From the NCBI GenBank assembly GCA_023974075.1, contig CM043789.1, positions 38,317,613 through 38,381,612 on the forward strand: a stretch of DNA of 64,000 nucleotides. The letters are read 5' to 3'. The position numbers and the translations under genes were made by a program. This stretch comes from Chaenocephalus aceratus (Eukaryota; Chordata; Actinopteri; Perciformes; Channichthyidae). The notes beneath the pieces are model-generated. The model was not told where the DNA came from, did not search any database, and saw only the letters and a list, made by a program, of their open reading frames with translations. Positions 1 to 10,200 of the stretch are shown here, piece by piece (the stretch's first letter is position 1; each line of letters begins with the position of its first letter).

Positions 1-150
1 ACTCTTGCCTACAACTCCTAATCAACTAACCCCTTGCCCTTATTCCTCCTAGCTTAGCACTTTCTACTTTTGTTGTTATTTTGTTTTACTTGCTTGTAAG
101 CGCTTTGAGCCCCAGGAAAAGCGCTTTATAAATATAATGTATTATTATTA
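1..150 (+). repeat. Retroelement 3'-end-like tail in TOP1 intron
   Basis: The segment ends in a 'gtaagcgctttgag...aaaagcgctttataaa' motif followed by a short ATT repeat. This is the typical 3' end of many teleost LINE/SINE-type repeats. It lies in the intron upstream of the first visible TOP1 exon. The exact family cannot be assigned from reading alone. Confidence 0.45.
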
Positions 151-222
151 GTCTAGTACCAGGAGTCTAGTCTAGTACCAGGAGTCTAGTCTAGTACCAG
201 GAGTCTAGTCTAGTACCAGGAG
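151..222. repeat. 19-bp minisatellite, about 4 copies
   Basis: The 19-bp unit tctagtctagtaccaggag is repeated nearly perfectly about four times. It lies directly between the retroelement-like tail and a reversed SINE inside a TOP1 intron. Confidence 0.9.
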
Positions 223-408
223 CAGTGGGCAGCTGTCGCCCGGGGAGCAATGGGAGTGAGGGGGGAAGGGGGGTGTCACCACGGCAGGGCAAGAGGTGAA
301 CTGGGACCTCTCCAAGTAGAAGTTCACACTCCATACTTTAGGTCTGGTCGGGGAGTTGAACCGGCGACCCCACAGATCCCAGTCCAAGCCCCTACTGACT
401 GAGCCACT
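210..408 (-). mobile_element. tRNA-derived SINE, reverse orientation
   Basis: Read on the minus strand, the block begins with an A-box-like tggctcagtcagtagggg. About 30 bases later comes a B-box-like ggttcaactcc. This spacing is that of a tRNA-derived pol III promoter, while the rest does not fold as a functional tRNA. It lies in a TOP1 intron. Confidence 0.6.
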
Positions 409-598
409 ATTTTTATATACCTTTATTTGTGGGTTCCATTGGAATGTCTCTTGTCAATAGTTTAAAGTTAAATGAAGGATTTTCCATCTCCAAATGATTA
501 GAAATTGTATGAATCTTTTTATAGAGTTATCCTGCTTTTCTGTTTCATCACTTGTTTTAGTTTTCTGTTTGAGACTAATCCGTTTTTTTTTTCTTTAG

Positions 599-2401
599 AT
601 CGATACTAAAAGGGACCAGCTCGTTGATGCCAAGAGAGACGTTAAGAGCTCCAAGGCAGACGCTAAAGTACGGAGAGATGAGAAATCCAAAAAGTAAGAC
701 TCTAAAATGTTTTCTCTGGTCAAACTGTCTTCCTTCCAGCTCAGCCCTGTTCTCCAGTCCTGACCTGTGTTGCTCTGCAGGTCTGTGGAGGCCAAGAAGA
801 AGGCTCTGGAGCGGATAGAGGACCAGCTGATGAAGCTGGAGGTGCAGGCGACAGACCGCGAGGAGAACAAGCAGATCGCTCTCGGCACCTCCAAGCTCAA
901 CTACCTGGACCCTCGTATCTCCGTGGCTTGGTAAGATAATGTTGAAAAGTTGTTCTTAAAGAGTCCTTATTATTTTCTCTTCCTGTAGAGCAGGGGGGTC
1001 AAACTCAAATACATAGTGGGCCAAAATAAAAAATGGGTACTAGTCGAGGGCCGGACTGGTTCAATGTTTATTGCAAAACGTATTAAAATGAACTTATTGC
1101 ACATATTAAACCTGGAACTAACAAAGCTTAAATGATTGCATATAAAAACAACATTAAACATTAAATAATCAGTTGCATTCATTTCTTATGGCTCTATCTG
1201 CAGCTTTTCCAGAGACATTTCTTATGATTACATTTTTCCACAGGCCAACAACAGCTTCAAAAAAACATTTCCCTCAAAGAAAAAACCAAACATGCCCTGC
1301 TGTCGTGAGAGAAAAAGTGCATTACATTACATTTAGCTGACGCTTTTATCCAAAGCGACTTACAATAAGTGCGTTCGACCAACAAAATACAAACTTGAAG
1401 AAAACAGAATCATATAAGTACATCAGGTTTCATAGAGCAAAAACATTTCAAGTGCTACTCAACTGGCTTTAGGTAAGCCAGCCCTTTATTAGTATATAAG
1501 TGCTTTGTTAATAGTTCTATCGCTCGAAGTGGAGTCGAAAGAGATGAGAAAAGTGCAGAAGGAAACATCCATCAAACTCAATTTGCTGCTCTGTGATGCT
1601 AGTTCAGATACTTGGCATCTCATCTTGGGTGCAAGTTCATCAATGTTTGGGCTCAGGCTCTGAGCTGAGGGAATCCTCAGGATTGAGTGAAGGTGTGCTG
1701 CAATATACCGGCGGGCCAGATCTAATACTAATTAAAAATTATCCTGCGGGCCAAATCAGGCCCTTGGTGGATTTAATTTTGGCCCGCAGGATAATTTTTA
1801 ATTACTATTAGGGCCTTGAGTTGGACACATGTGCTGTAGAGTGTTATATAGGTTTGTGTGCATGTAAATGGTCTGCAAAGGCTGAAATCCCAAAGTTCGG
1901 TGTTGGCTAGCGCTCCAACAAATTGTATGTCATAGTCTAAGGCCCAGCTAACCAATCAGAGCAGACTGGGCTCTGGTTTCAGACAAAAGCAGTATGAGAA
2001 AGATGAAGCCCTTTTTGAACATTAAAGCATGAAAACATGTCACAGCAGAGGCACAACATACAAATAGGAAGCTGTAAGAAGGCAGTATTATTTCATCTTT
2101 AAGATCATTTCTGACAAGTTTAGCCTTGAGAGATACATTTGAAAAGGGGAGATGAAGGTGAAAGGTCAGGTTAGGGACCAGAGGCGGGATCAAACCCACG
2201 TCTGCTGTAGCATGAACTGAGCCCCAGTACAATGACCCAAACTATTCAACCTTACCTGGTTCCTTTTTTAATAAGACACCTTTTCTTTTGTCTCCCAGGT
2301 GTAAGAAGTGGGACATTCCCGTGGAGAAGATCTACAACAAAACCCAGCGCGAGAAGTTTGCCTGGGCCATGGACATGGCAGAGGAGGACTATGAATTTTA
2401 A
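599..2401 (+). CDS. top1: DNA topoisomerase I, last three coding exons
   Basis: This is the C-terminal part of nuclear type IB topoisomerase, which relaxes supercoils through a transient 3'-phosphotyrosyl link. Exons read 599-693, 781-930 and 2299-2401, all with good GT-AG junctions and one continuous frame. The first exon is the lysine-rich linker domain. The second carries [14 protein letters not shown], with the catalytic Tyr codon at 902-904 (Tyr723 in human TOP1). The last ends in [15 protein letters not shown] and TAA. The ending matches nuclear TOP1 better than mitochondrial TOP1MT, which ends differently. The 5' part of the gene lies outside the window. The intron at 931-2298 holds a hAT MITE and further repeats. 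Identification is firm; which teleost duplicate this is cannot be told. Confidence 0.95.
1322..1366 (-). repeat. SINE tail fragment nested in the hAT MITE
   Basis: The sequence acgcttttatccaaagcga is the complement of the conserved tail (tcgctttggataaaagcgt) seen in the full SINE copies at 28741-28945 and 31372-31562. Confidence 0.6.
1729..1804. repeat. Perfect 27-bp inverted repeat inside the hAT MITE
   Basis: The arms 1729-1755 and 1778-1804 are exact reverse complements, separated by 22 bases. Each arm contains cctgcgggccaaa, the sub-terminal sequence of this hAT family. The structure is therefore probably an inverted duplication of the element end and would fold as a strong hairpin in the TOP1 pre-mRNA. 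Confidence 0.85.
1842..2110 (+). repeat. Interspersed repeat, family B copy 1
   Basis: It shares the ordered blocks 'ctgcaaag', 'gggctctggtttcagaca' and 'ctttttgaaca(t/a)' with 4855-5190. The two copies are diverged members of one dispersed, non-coding teleost repeat. Confidence 0.6.
2160..2232 (-). mobile_element. tRNA-derived SINE fragment
   Basis: On the minus strand, an A-box-like tggggctcagttc is followed by a B-box-like gggtttgatcccgc. It is a short fragment just before the last TOP1 exon. Confidence 0.5.
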
Positions 2402-2932
2402 AATCCGTTTTAAAATGTGGTTTTATCTATGACACACTCGTTTTTTTTATCGGATACTTGTTTTTTAGCTTAACCGAACTTCGCTCGATGGCCAGACCCC
2501 GATCAGGAATTTCCGACAGTTTGCGCAGAGAAAGCAGCGATGGAGGAGGAGGCCATCATGACGTGGCAGAAGGGGGTTGTGGGTAGTCTTAAATGTCTGA
2601 TCTGAGATCAGGCATCAAGGCTGAACTATACCCTCGACCGAGCACCAAGGCTTTAGCCCCCGTAAGTGGAAGATCTTTCTACCTTCTTGTCTCTCTCCCT
2701 CCGCGGGGACGAAGCCTGACGATGCCTGACCTCTGAACTCTGTGGTCCTATAGCTACTGTATTCAGCAAAAAAAAGGCTTTGTATAATTTAAATTTTCTC
2801 TGTTCACTTGCTTTGTATTTTAGCCCTCCCATGTATTATTAATGAATTCTATATTTTGATAGACAAAGTTAAATCAAATGAATTCCTTAACTACACCCAC
2901 GCGCCTTTCGAGGAAATGGAAATGTGAGCTTG

Positions 2933-2934
<2 letters not shown>

Positions 2935-2977
<43 letters not shown>
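2935..2977. repeat. (GT)n microsatellite
   Basis: About 21 uninterrupted GT units, followed by a short imperfect tail, inside the presumed TOP1 3'UTR. Confidence 0.95.
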
Positions 2978-2978
<1 letters not shown>

Positions 2979-3647
2979 ATGAGCGTGTGTGTGTATGAGG
3001 GGTTCGGCCATGGATTTGTTTGGGTGAATATTTCAAACTGGACTATGTTGTTGTTTAGCATGACAGAGGATGTCTGGGCAGGCAGAGGGGAGGAAATACT
3101 GCAACCATGTCAATATTTACTTAAGCAAGCAGAATGTGAATATTTAGTTTTACCACCTCCATCAGGGACTTGTTTTTCAGTGTAAATGTGAACCAATCAT
3201 TTGTACGCATCCTCCGAATCTATCTGCAGCGCTCTGTCTACATCTGATTTTAACTTAATTTAACAATTCAACATTTTAAAAAACACAAACGCCCGCATAT
3301 GTTACTTGAAGATAATGCTATGATAATGTATTTAAAGTCATTTTAAATGGAAAGTGTTTTCTTCCCAGAAAAGAATATGTGAGGGATATCAACTTTGCCA
3401 AAAAAAAAAAAAAATCACCAATCTGTTACAATTTAGGCAGGTTTTTTTTTAATTGTGTAAAGATTGAGGATGAAATAATAATGTAACATTCAATGTGAAT
3501 TATCAGTTCATTTTATTCCACTTTTTATGATAGGAAATTTGATGTTTGTAGCTGTAAAGTCAGAACATCCTTTTCCTGTTTTACCCTGTTGTCATAGCCT
3601 TTGATCATGTTTTATTTGAGTTTATGCTCATTGTAGGTTGAAAAATG

Positions 3648-3653
3648 AATAAA
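3648..3653 (+). terminator. top1: Poly(A) signal of TOP1
   Basis: Canonical AATAAA, 1.25 kb after the stop codon, followed within 30 bases by TG/T-rich sequence. It is the best candidate for the main polyadenylation site. Confidence 0.6.
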
Positions 3654-3841
3654 ATCCTACAATTAAACACACTTGTGATTTATTTACTTTCACACTTCAA
3701 TTTATCTTAAGTTTGTACATTTATAGAAAGTTGATTCTTAAGTGTTTTTCTCACACAACACATTTTTATTTCATTAAGAGGCCCAGTTCTGCTTTTTTCA
3801 AGTGTTTCCTTTCCTGTACAGCGTTTGGTTTTTGTCCGGCC

Positions 3842-3916
3842 GCCGACCACGAGGGCAACAAGCTAAGTTGCTCTCAGTGCTTCCAAGCTGAACTACCTGG
3901 CATCTCTGTGGCTTGG
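3842..3916 (+). pseudogene. Decayed duplicate of the TOP1 catalytic-tyrosine exon
   Basis: This stretch aligns with the 3' half of TOP1 exon 781-930. It shares tccaagct-aactacctgg (one mismatch) and atctc-gtggcttgg (one mismatch), with a 7-base deletion between them and smaller gaps upstream. The Tyr codon is still present at 3894-3896, but the deletion breaks the frame. No usable splice donor follows. It lies about 1.5 kb after the TOP1 stop and abuts a dispersed repeat, so it arose by local duplication or capture of the exon and is non-functional. Confidence 0.75.
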
Positions 3917-3949
3917 CTTCCAAAACTATTGAGTTGCTCCCGATGGCCA

Positions 3950-4095
3950 ACGGTGTGTGAATGTGTATGTATGTTAGTGCATGTCCTAACATACACTGCT
4001 CAGTATGAATGGGTGAACGGCATGTAGTATGTAAAGCGCTTTGAGGGGTCTTAAAGACTGGATAAAGCGCTATATAAGTACAGTCCATTTACCAT
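3950..4095 (+). repeat. Teleost repeat tail ('taaagcgctttgag...')
   Basis: The run gtgtgtgaatgtgtatgt, later gaatgggtgaac, then taaagcgctttgag and aaagcgctatataagtacag, is a very common fish repeat ending. It directly follows the TOP1 exon relic. Confidence 0.6.
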
Positions 4096-4129
4096 TTGGT
4101 AAAATAATCTTGAAATGGCTTTCTTTCTT

Positions 4130-4755
4130 TACCCTCCTGTTATATTCGTGTTTTGTAACAGCAATAACCATCGTGGGTCAATTTGACCCAGTGCATGTGT
4201 AACTATCCAAAAATGGTCAGAAGCCCCAACATCCAGATATTTTTTTTGTACATAGTTTGAATCTTTTTATTACTATCAATGAAATCAATATTTAGTGCAG
4301 TTGTGTTATCTCACAGATCATGGTTCCATTAGAATAAGTCACTTGTTTTTCACAACATTCAAACACATGTTTCTATTTTCTTTTTTACATTGGAAAAACC
4401 TTGATATAAAATACATTAGTTTTGCTTTGCATTTTTTAAATTACTTTCAAAATGTTCCAACTTGTTTTCCAATATGTTGATAGAGACGAGACGCCTCTTC
4501 TGTTCGGGGTCAAATTGACCCGGTCACTTAGAATCAAGCCAAATGAGTCAAGGATTTGTATTGAAAGTATTTTATTGTAACAGCAATTAAGAACGTGTTT
4601 GAGTGGGGTAGTGTGTCCCCTTCTCGACTTTCACTGCCAGGTGCGGGGTGTCGGTGAAAATTACGATATATATATACACCGTGGATCCCATTTGAGCCCC
4701 TCTGACCCCTTCCAGCCTCCACTTTCACTGCCGGGTCAGATTGACCCGAATACCA
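4130..4755. mobile_element. Repeat element with palindromic GGTCAA/TTGACC motifs
   Basis: Three near-palindromic blocks (gggtcaatttgaccc and relatives) occur near 4175, 4509 and 4734. AT-rich filler and a duplicated 'gtaacagcaat' lie between them. The pattern resembles a teleost non-autonomous DNA transposon cluster. The ends and superfamily are not secure. Confidence 0.4.
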
Positions 4756-4854
4756 TCTCTGTGATATAGATAAATATTTACCAGAGTGGCTAAAAGTTCA
4801 CATTGCACTGTTGAGTCTTGACATATTTAAGAGATGTCCAAACTCCAGAGCCCC

Positions 4855-5190
4855 CGTTTAAAGAGACCTTTTATGCTTTTGGGATTATCCCTTCATGTAG
4901 TGTGTTAAGATACATGTTTTGCATGTTCTGCAAAGGTTACAATCCTTGTTTCCTCCAGAGAGAGTTTCTCTCCCATTACCTGTCTGAAATTCCTCCATTG
5001 GACTGTTTGTCCTCTGTAACAGTGCCATACATGTGATTGGCTAAGGGGTGGGACATCTCTGAGTTTGTGACCAATGGGCTCTGGTTTCAGACAGAGGGTG
5101 AAAAGCGGTGCTTTCAGCACAGGCAGAATGAGGTACAAATAAAGAGCTTTTTGAACATAGTCACAGGCACATATTACAAATATGAACCTA
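4855..5190 (+). repeat. Interspersed repeat, family B copy 2
   Basis: This is the second copy of the family seen at 1842-2110. It shares the blocks tctgcaaaggttac, gggctctggtttcagaca, cagcacaggcagaatgag and ctttttgaacat. It lies in the TOP1-ZHX3 intergenic region. Confidence 0.6.
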
Positions 5191-5754
5191 GAAATGATAC
5201 CGCAATCATTAGCATACTATGACTAAAAAACATGCATCGAGGACTGAGATTATCAGCCTGTGAGGTGGGTTTAACAGCATTTAAAGACAAATGAACAGTT
5301 ACAATAATAAATTATATCCGATCCTAATAATTGAACTTCTCCTTATGGATGGATGTAGGTATTTAAAAAATGTCTCTGGTGTACTTATTCCTGTGAAAAG
5401 GAGGCTGTAAGTCTGGTAACATCTGACAGGCTTGAAGCATATTATTTGCCCACTTTATTAAATAAGACACCATCTGCATTCATACATACGGCCTTGTGCC
5501 TAATGATATACCTCGCAGACGATAAATAAAGGGTATTTCGGTCTGTAAAGTTTAAATGTTTCCTCTATCTCAGCTCCTGGCACTACCTGTACTGCCAGCT
5601 GCTCTCCAGCAGGGGAGGCTGTGTGCATTCCTCCAGTGGATTACCTGCTACTTGCTCAATCATCGCTGAATAATTCGATTGCTATCCATGCACGACGACA
5701 TCATTCATATTCACTCCTGGTGCAAGGTGCTGAAACAAAAATAATGAGGCGTGA
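5191..5754. other. TOP1-ZHX3 intergenic spacer
   Basis: This is the remainder of the convergent intergenic region. I see no gene, splice pattern or clear repeat. Human PLCG1, which lies between TOP1 and ZHX3 in mammals, is not here. Confidence 0.5.
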
Positions 5755-5773
5755 CTGCTTGGTGAGTATTCAG

Positions 5774-5779
5774 TTTATT
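5774..5779 (-). terminator. zhx3: Poly(A) signal of ZHX3
   Basis: The plus-strand tttatt reads AATAAA on the minus strand, about 1.5 kb after the predicted stop. It is a plausible end of the ZHX3 transcript. Confidence 0.45.
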
Positions 5780-7033
5780 CTGTAAAGATTCAGAAGTGTA
5801 GAAAGGATGATACAACAGTGCTTTATGATCAGACTATTTCATAAAAGTTTTTTTTGTTTTTGTTTTTTTTAAATGATCATAACACCGTAAGTCCAGATTC
5901 CATGTATCTCAAACCAAAATAAATTTGTAACATTCGACACAAGTGCATACACTGCTGGTAGGAGATTGACCTCCAATTTCACTTTGGATGGTATAGCACC
6001 GTTCTTAGCTATTAGCAGCTTGACAAAGATGCAGCTTCATAGGATTCATGTAGTGACTGTATGTTTATATGAACACAAGAAAATTCAGAGGAGAGCAATC
6101 CTCATTTGGCTCTCTAGCTAGCACAATATCTCACTCTGTCAGTGTCTAGGGATCAAATTGATAATTTCGCGTTAAACAACATTTTGCCAGTAACAATATT
6201 TGATACAATTACAGCTTAAAGTTAAACATCTCCAAGTGTACAGAAAGCAGCACAAGATTCTTTTCACAGATATAGACAAACAGTGACCATTGATGCACTG
6301 GCATATTTTTTTGTCTTTTTTGTCTGTTTTCAGAACAGCACGATAGCTGGAAAGCAAGTTTATGGACAGACAGGTCATATAAACACATGGACAGAGCGGA
6401 GTAAGGCAACGTTAGCGTGGCAGGCTTCTCTCTGTTCAGTTTGCAGGGCAGTGTCGTGTATTGATCTCCAGCGAGCGCTCAATACCTTTGCTGTGGGGCA
6501 GTGTGATTTGTAGCATTGCTGTCTTCATTAGTGCATTGGATATAGTCTTTTGCGTGTAGCTGTTCTGCAAAGTGATCACTAACATTTATACAGATCTAAA
6601 TAAACCATGTTCGATTGCATCTGGACTTACAGTGACTATAGAAGAGTAAATAGAATTGAAAAACCAAATAACGGAAAAAGTAAAATTCAAGGCAGTGCTG
6701 AAGTACTGGTTGCTAAAAAAGTAAAAAATATCACAAAGCCAACAATAACATTTCCTTGACACGTCTTTTTGTTTGTCCAGTCAGTACAAACCCTCTTTAG
6801 TGCAGTTTCAATCATATATATATATATATTTCTCCCTCTCACCCAAACACAATATTTCGCGGCCCTATCCTATCTTCGCTCATTCAAGTCAGTTCTCCAG
6901 TCAGTGTGCGTCTTGTCTCGTTCTCATTGTGCACCCTCCCCACACAACCACAAAGAAGCATGAAAGGCTTAAACATCACAGGACTCAAAGGTGAGAAGTT
7001 CTTTCTTTTGACGATGGCAGGAAGTGATGGCAG

Positions 7034-7119
7034 ATGGAGGAGGAGGCGGCGGCGGAGGAGGAGGAGGAGGAGGAGGAGGAGGAGGAGGAAGAAGAGGAGG
7101 AGGAAGAGGAAGAGGAGGG
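7034..7119. repeat. (GGA)n / polypurine tract
   Basis: About 85 bases of GGA repeats with GGC, GAA and AGA variants. On the transcribed strand of ZHX3 it is a (TCC)n polypyrimidine tract in the 3'UTR. The acidic and arginine-rich ORFs crossing it are repeat artefacts. Confidence 0.95.
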
Positions 7120-7253
7120 TTGGGGGGTATTCACAGTTACAGTCAGAGTCCATCGGTCCAGCTACAATCACATCTGCTGTCATTATGAACACTCTTGTTT
7201 AGACCTCGTCCGGCGGAGCGAGCCTTTAGAAACCTCTCGTTCCTCCGGCGTCG

Positions 7254-10200
7254 TCACACCTCCAGCAGCTCCATCCTCAGGCGATCCCTGTCGGAAACAT
7301 GCAACACATCGTCAGGTCGTGATTGTACACTTCCTGTTTAGTGAGGCTTGCGTACGGCTTAAATCGCCTCTTGGAAATCCATCCCATCAAAGACAATTGT
7401 CATGATTTATTCACATATATTAGCATGCGCTCTCGATCTATAATTCAGCAGGCCAGACTCCTGCTTATCTAAAAATAGCGTCTTAAACACAGACCTTTGA
7501 TTGCCTGAAGAAGCAGCTCAGCGTGAGTACCTGTACACTTCTTCTCCTGCCTCCTTGTTACTGTACTTCACTACAAACAACAAGCTGTCAGGCTTTCATC
7601 ACGGCGTCTGGCTTACGTTGGTTTTGTTTTCCTTGATTGATAAATGGCGCTGCGACTGTAAATGATCAGAAGGCGCTGTGAACGAGAATCTTACTAGAGT
7701 TGGAAGAAGTGCTCAGATCTTGTACTTAAGTAAAAGCAAAACCACCAAAGAGCAGGAATACTCTAAGTAAAAGTATTAGGTACCAAAAGTAATCATTATG
7801 CAGATATACCCATTTCATATAATATATATTTATGTTTTGATTGTAATTATTGATGCAATAATGTGTTTATCTAAGCTGGTGAATACTATTGTACACTGCA
7901 GGGTAGTTTGTTGATTTTACTCCAAGTCTTATTTAAGTGTGGATTACATTTAATATCAATAATCAAAATATGCAAAGTAACTAAAGGTATTAAATAAATG
8001 TAGTGGATTCAAATTACTCTATTAACCTCTGGATTATAGTGGGGTGGCAAAACATGGAAATACTCAAGTAAAGTACAAGTATCTCGAAATTGAAAGTACA
8101 ATACTATAGAACATCTACTGAGTCACTGATGACGGACGTACCTGGCCTGATTGGCGTCACTCTGTTCGATGAGTGCCTGCGTGGCCTCCGGCTGCTGGTG
8201 GTCCTCGGCCCTCTGGGCCCAGGGGTCCTGCAGGACTACGGGCTGCGCTGCCTCCTCAGCTCGGCCTCGATCCACACTCCCCTCGGACCCCATCAGACCC
8301 AGCAGCGGGGAGAATGAATCCTGCCACACAACCCGCGCGTTCAGTCCTGCCTCTCCTTCAAGGTGCTTGTTCACGGCAAGCTCAACAAGTTTCTTTTTGG
8401 CCGCCGGGGCGTCCTTCTGCGACTCGTCACCCGCTTCTCCGTGGCTCCTCACTTCCTCTGTCACTGGTGGTAGCCACTTCGGCTGCCCGTTCTTGTGGCT
8501 GTAGCGGCTGTCGCTGAACCAGCGCACCACCTCCGACTTGGGAAGGCCCGTCTGGCTGCTCAGCTCCTCGTACTGCTGACTGCTCGGCCAGCGCGTGGTG
8601 GAGAACACCTGGCGGAGGATGTGCAGCTGCTGGGGGGTCTTGTTGGCCCTGGGCGGGGAGAAAGACGGCACCTCGGCTATCTTGGACTTATGATCCCGAT
8701 GTGCAATCTCAGCCGTAGTGTCTGGTTCGTTAATCTTCAGCCTCTTAAGGTTGATCTTGATGGGATTGATCTTCAGCTCCGGGCCGCTTCTGTCTCCATC
8801 ATACGGGTTCTCGTCGTTGATTAGTTGCTGTAGGATCGACATGCCTTTGATGGGAACGTCCTTGTTGCATTTCCCCTCGTCTAAAACAGAGGGTTTCTCA
8901 ATGACACAAGTGCTGGTGCTCTCCGTTGGGGCTTTGCTGGCATGGTTCAGGTTAGGGACACTGTCGATACAGGGAGTACTGGGGTGTTCATTGATAATAC
9001 TGCTGTTGTTGGTCTTGTTGTTGACGCGATCGTCGTTCGGTTCAGCGGCGCTGCCCTGCTCTTGTGGACCGATGATGCCGTTGTTGTGATTGTTACAGGT
9101 GATGGTGAATTTGCTGGTGCTGTCGATGACCACTTGACTCTTGGGGCCGTTTGAACCTCCCGATCTGATTGGCGAACTGCTTTGGACGTTTGCTTTCCTG
9201 TTGGAGTTGGCAGCACAGTGCTCGTGCTCATCATTATCGCTAATGTTGGTAGAGCCAGTGGCAAAGACGTTATTTGGGATGCTGTTTTGCAGCGGTTTCC
9301 TGTTGTGAGTCTCAACCCCATTACTACTGCTGGAATAGCTGCTGATGCTGCTGCTGCTACTGCAGCTACTGTTGCTACTGCTGCTCCGGCTGCTGCTGGT
9401 GCTGCTCACACACACGCCTCTTCCAGCCATATCCAAGCTCAGGCCATTGCTCTTGTGTGGCTCCACAGTGGGTTGAACACTCTTGGTCAGTACCTGCGTT
9501 GTTCTGACAGCAGATGGGAACCTTGGGGGGAGAATTGGAGTGGAGTACGAGACCCTGGTGACATTGGGGTTGGTTGACATGCTTGTCTGTGTGGCTCCGA
9601 CAGGCCTTTTCAAACCACCAAAGGGAACTTTGGCCATCTGAAAGTGTGGTCCTTTTGAGCCTGCGTGGACAGTGTGGTGGGTTACAATGTGATTGACGTG
9701 CCGTTGTACAGCGGGTTGCTTCTGCGGCGCTCCACCCTGGAACACCGTGTTGAACATCTTCCTCCTGGCCTCGTCGATCTCTTCCGGAGACCAGCTGATG
9801 CCCTGCTTGAGCCTTTGGGCGGTGAACCACAGTTTGATCTGCTCCTCTGGGAACTCTGAGACCACCGTTAGGTAGCAGAGCTCGGCTTTGGTCGGGTAGG
9901 GGAATTTGCCAAAGGATGTCTTGAGAAAGCTGCTGGTGTCCATGGCGGCATCGTAGGTGGGGATACTGCTGAGGGGGATCATCACCTTTGGAAGGTCTCC
10001 ATTGGAATCAGAGGGGGAGGAGTAAAGGGAGGGAGTGTGCTGGTGAAAGACTTGGTTGGGCACTGTCGTCCTCGTCACGTGAGCGACAGTTGTCCTCGGC
10101 ATAGCCGGGGCGGCAGAAAGACTGAGAGCCCCGTTTTGGAGTTCAGGCACATTTGTCATCATGCTGGGGTCCACATCCTTTCCAGTGTCGATCTTGCGTA

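Larger units (their letters stand above)
991..1833. mobile_element. hAT-type non-autonomous DNA transposon (MITE) with 8-bp TSD
   Basis: The terminal inverted repeats are caggggggtcaaactcaa on the left and the complement of ttgagttggacacatgtg on the right. They are flanked by perfect 8-bp direct repeats ctgtagag at 983-990 and 1834-1841, the hallmark of hAT insertion. There is no transposase ORF. The element lies in the last TOP1 intron and contains a fragment of SINE tail at about 1322-1366. Confidence 0.85.
2402..3680 (+). other. top1: TOP1 3' untranslated region
   Basis: This AT-rich, ORF-poor sequence runs from the TOP1 stop to a canonical AATAAA at 3648-3653. It contains a (GT)n microsatellite at 2935-2977. 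The transcript end is inferred from the signal only. Confidence 0.6.
5755..7253 (-). other. zhx3: ZHX3 3' untranslated region (inferred)
   Basis: Downstream of the predicted ZHX3 stop on the minus strand there is no ORF of note. A minus-strand AATAAA lies at 5774-5779. The region contains a (GGA)n tract at 7034-7119 and a short (TA)n near 6812-6830. The extent is inferred from the poly(A) signal. Confidence 0.5.

Noticed and set aside
151..222. CRISPR-like direct repeats
   Set aside because: The 19-bp units are contiguous with no unique spacers, and the genome is vertebrate. It is a minisatellite.
6884..7405. Acidic (poly-Glu), Arg-rich and Leu-rich ORFs
   Set aside because: All read through the (GGA)n tract in the ZHX3 3'UTR in different frames and are low-complexity artefacts.
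8123..8141. ZHX3 C-terminus YVRHQ and stop
   Set aside because: It follows a near-consensus splice donor, so it is more likely intron read-through than the true end. It remains possible as an unspliced isoform.
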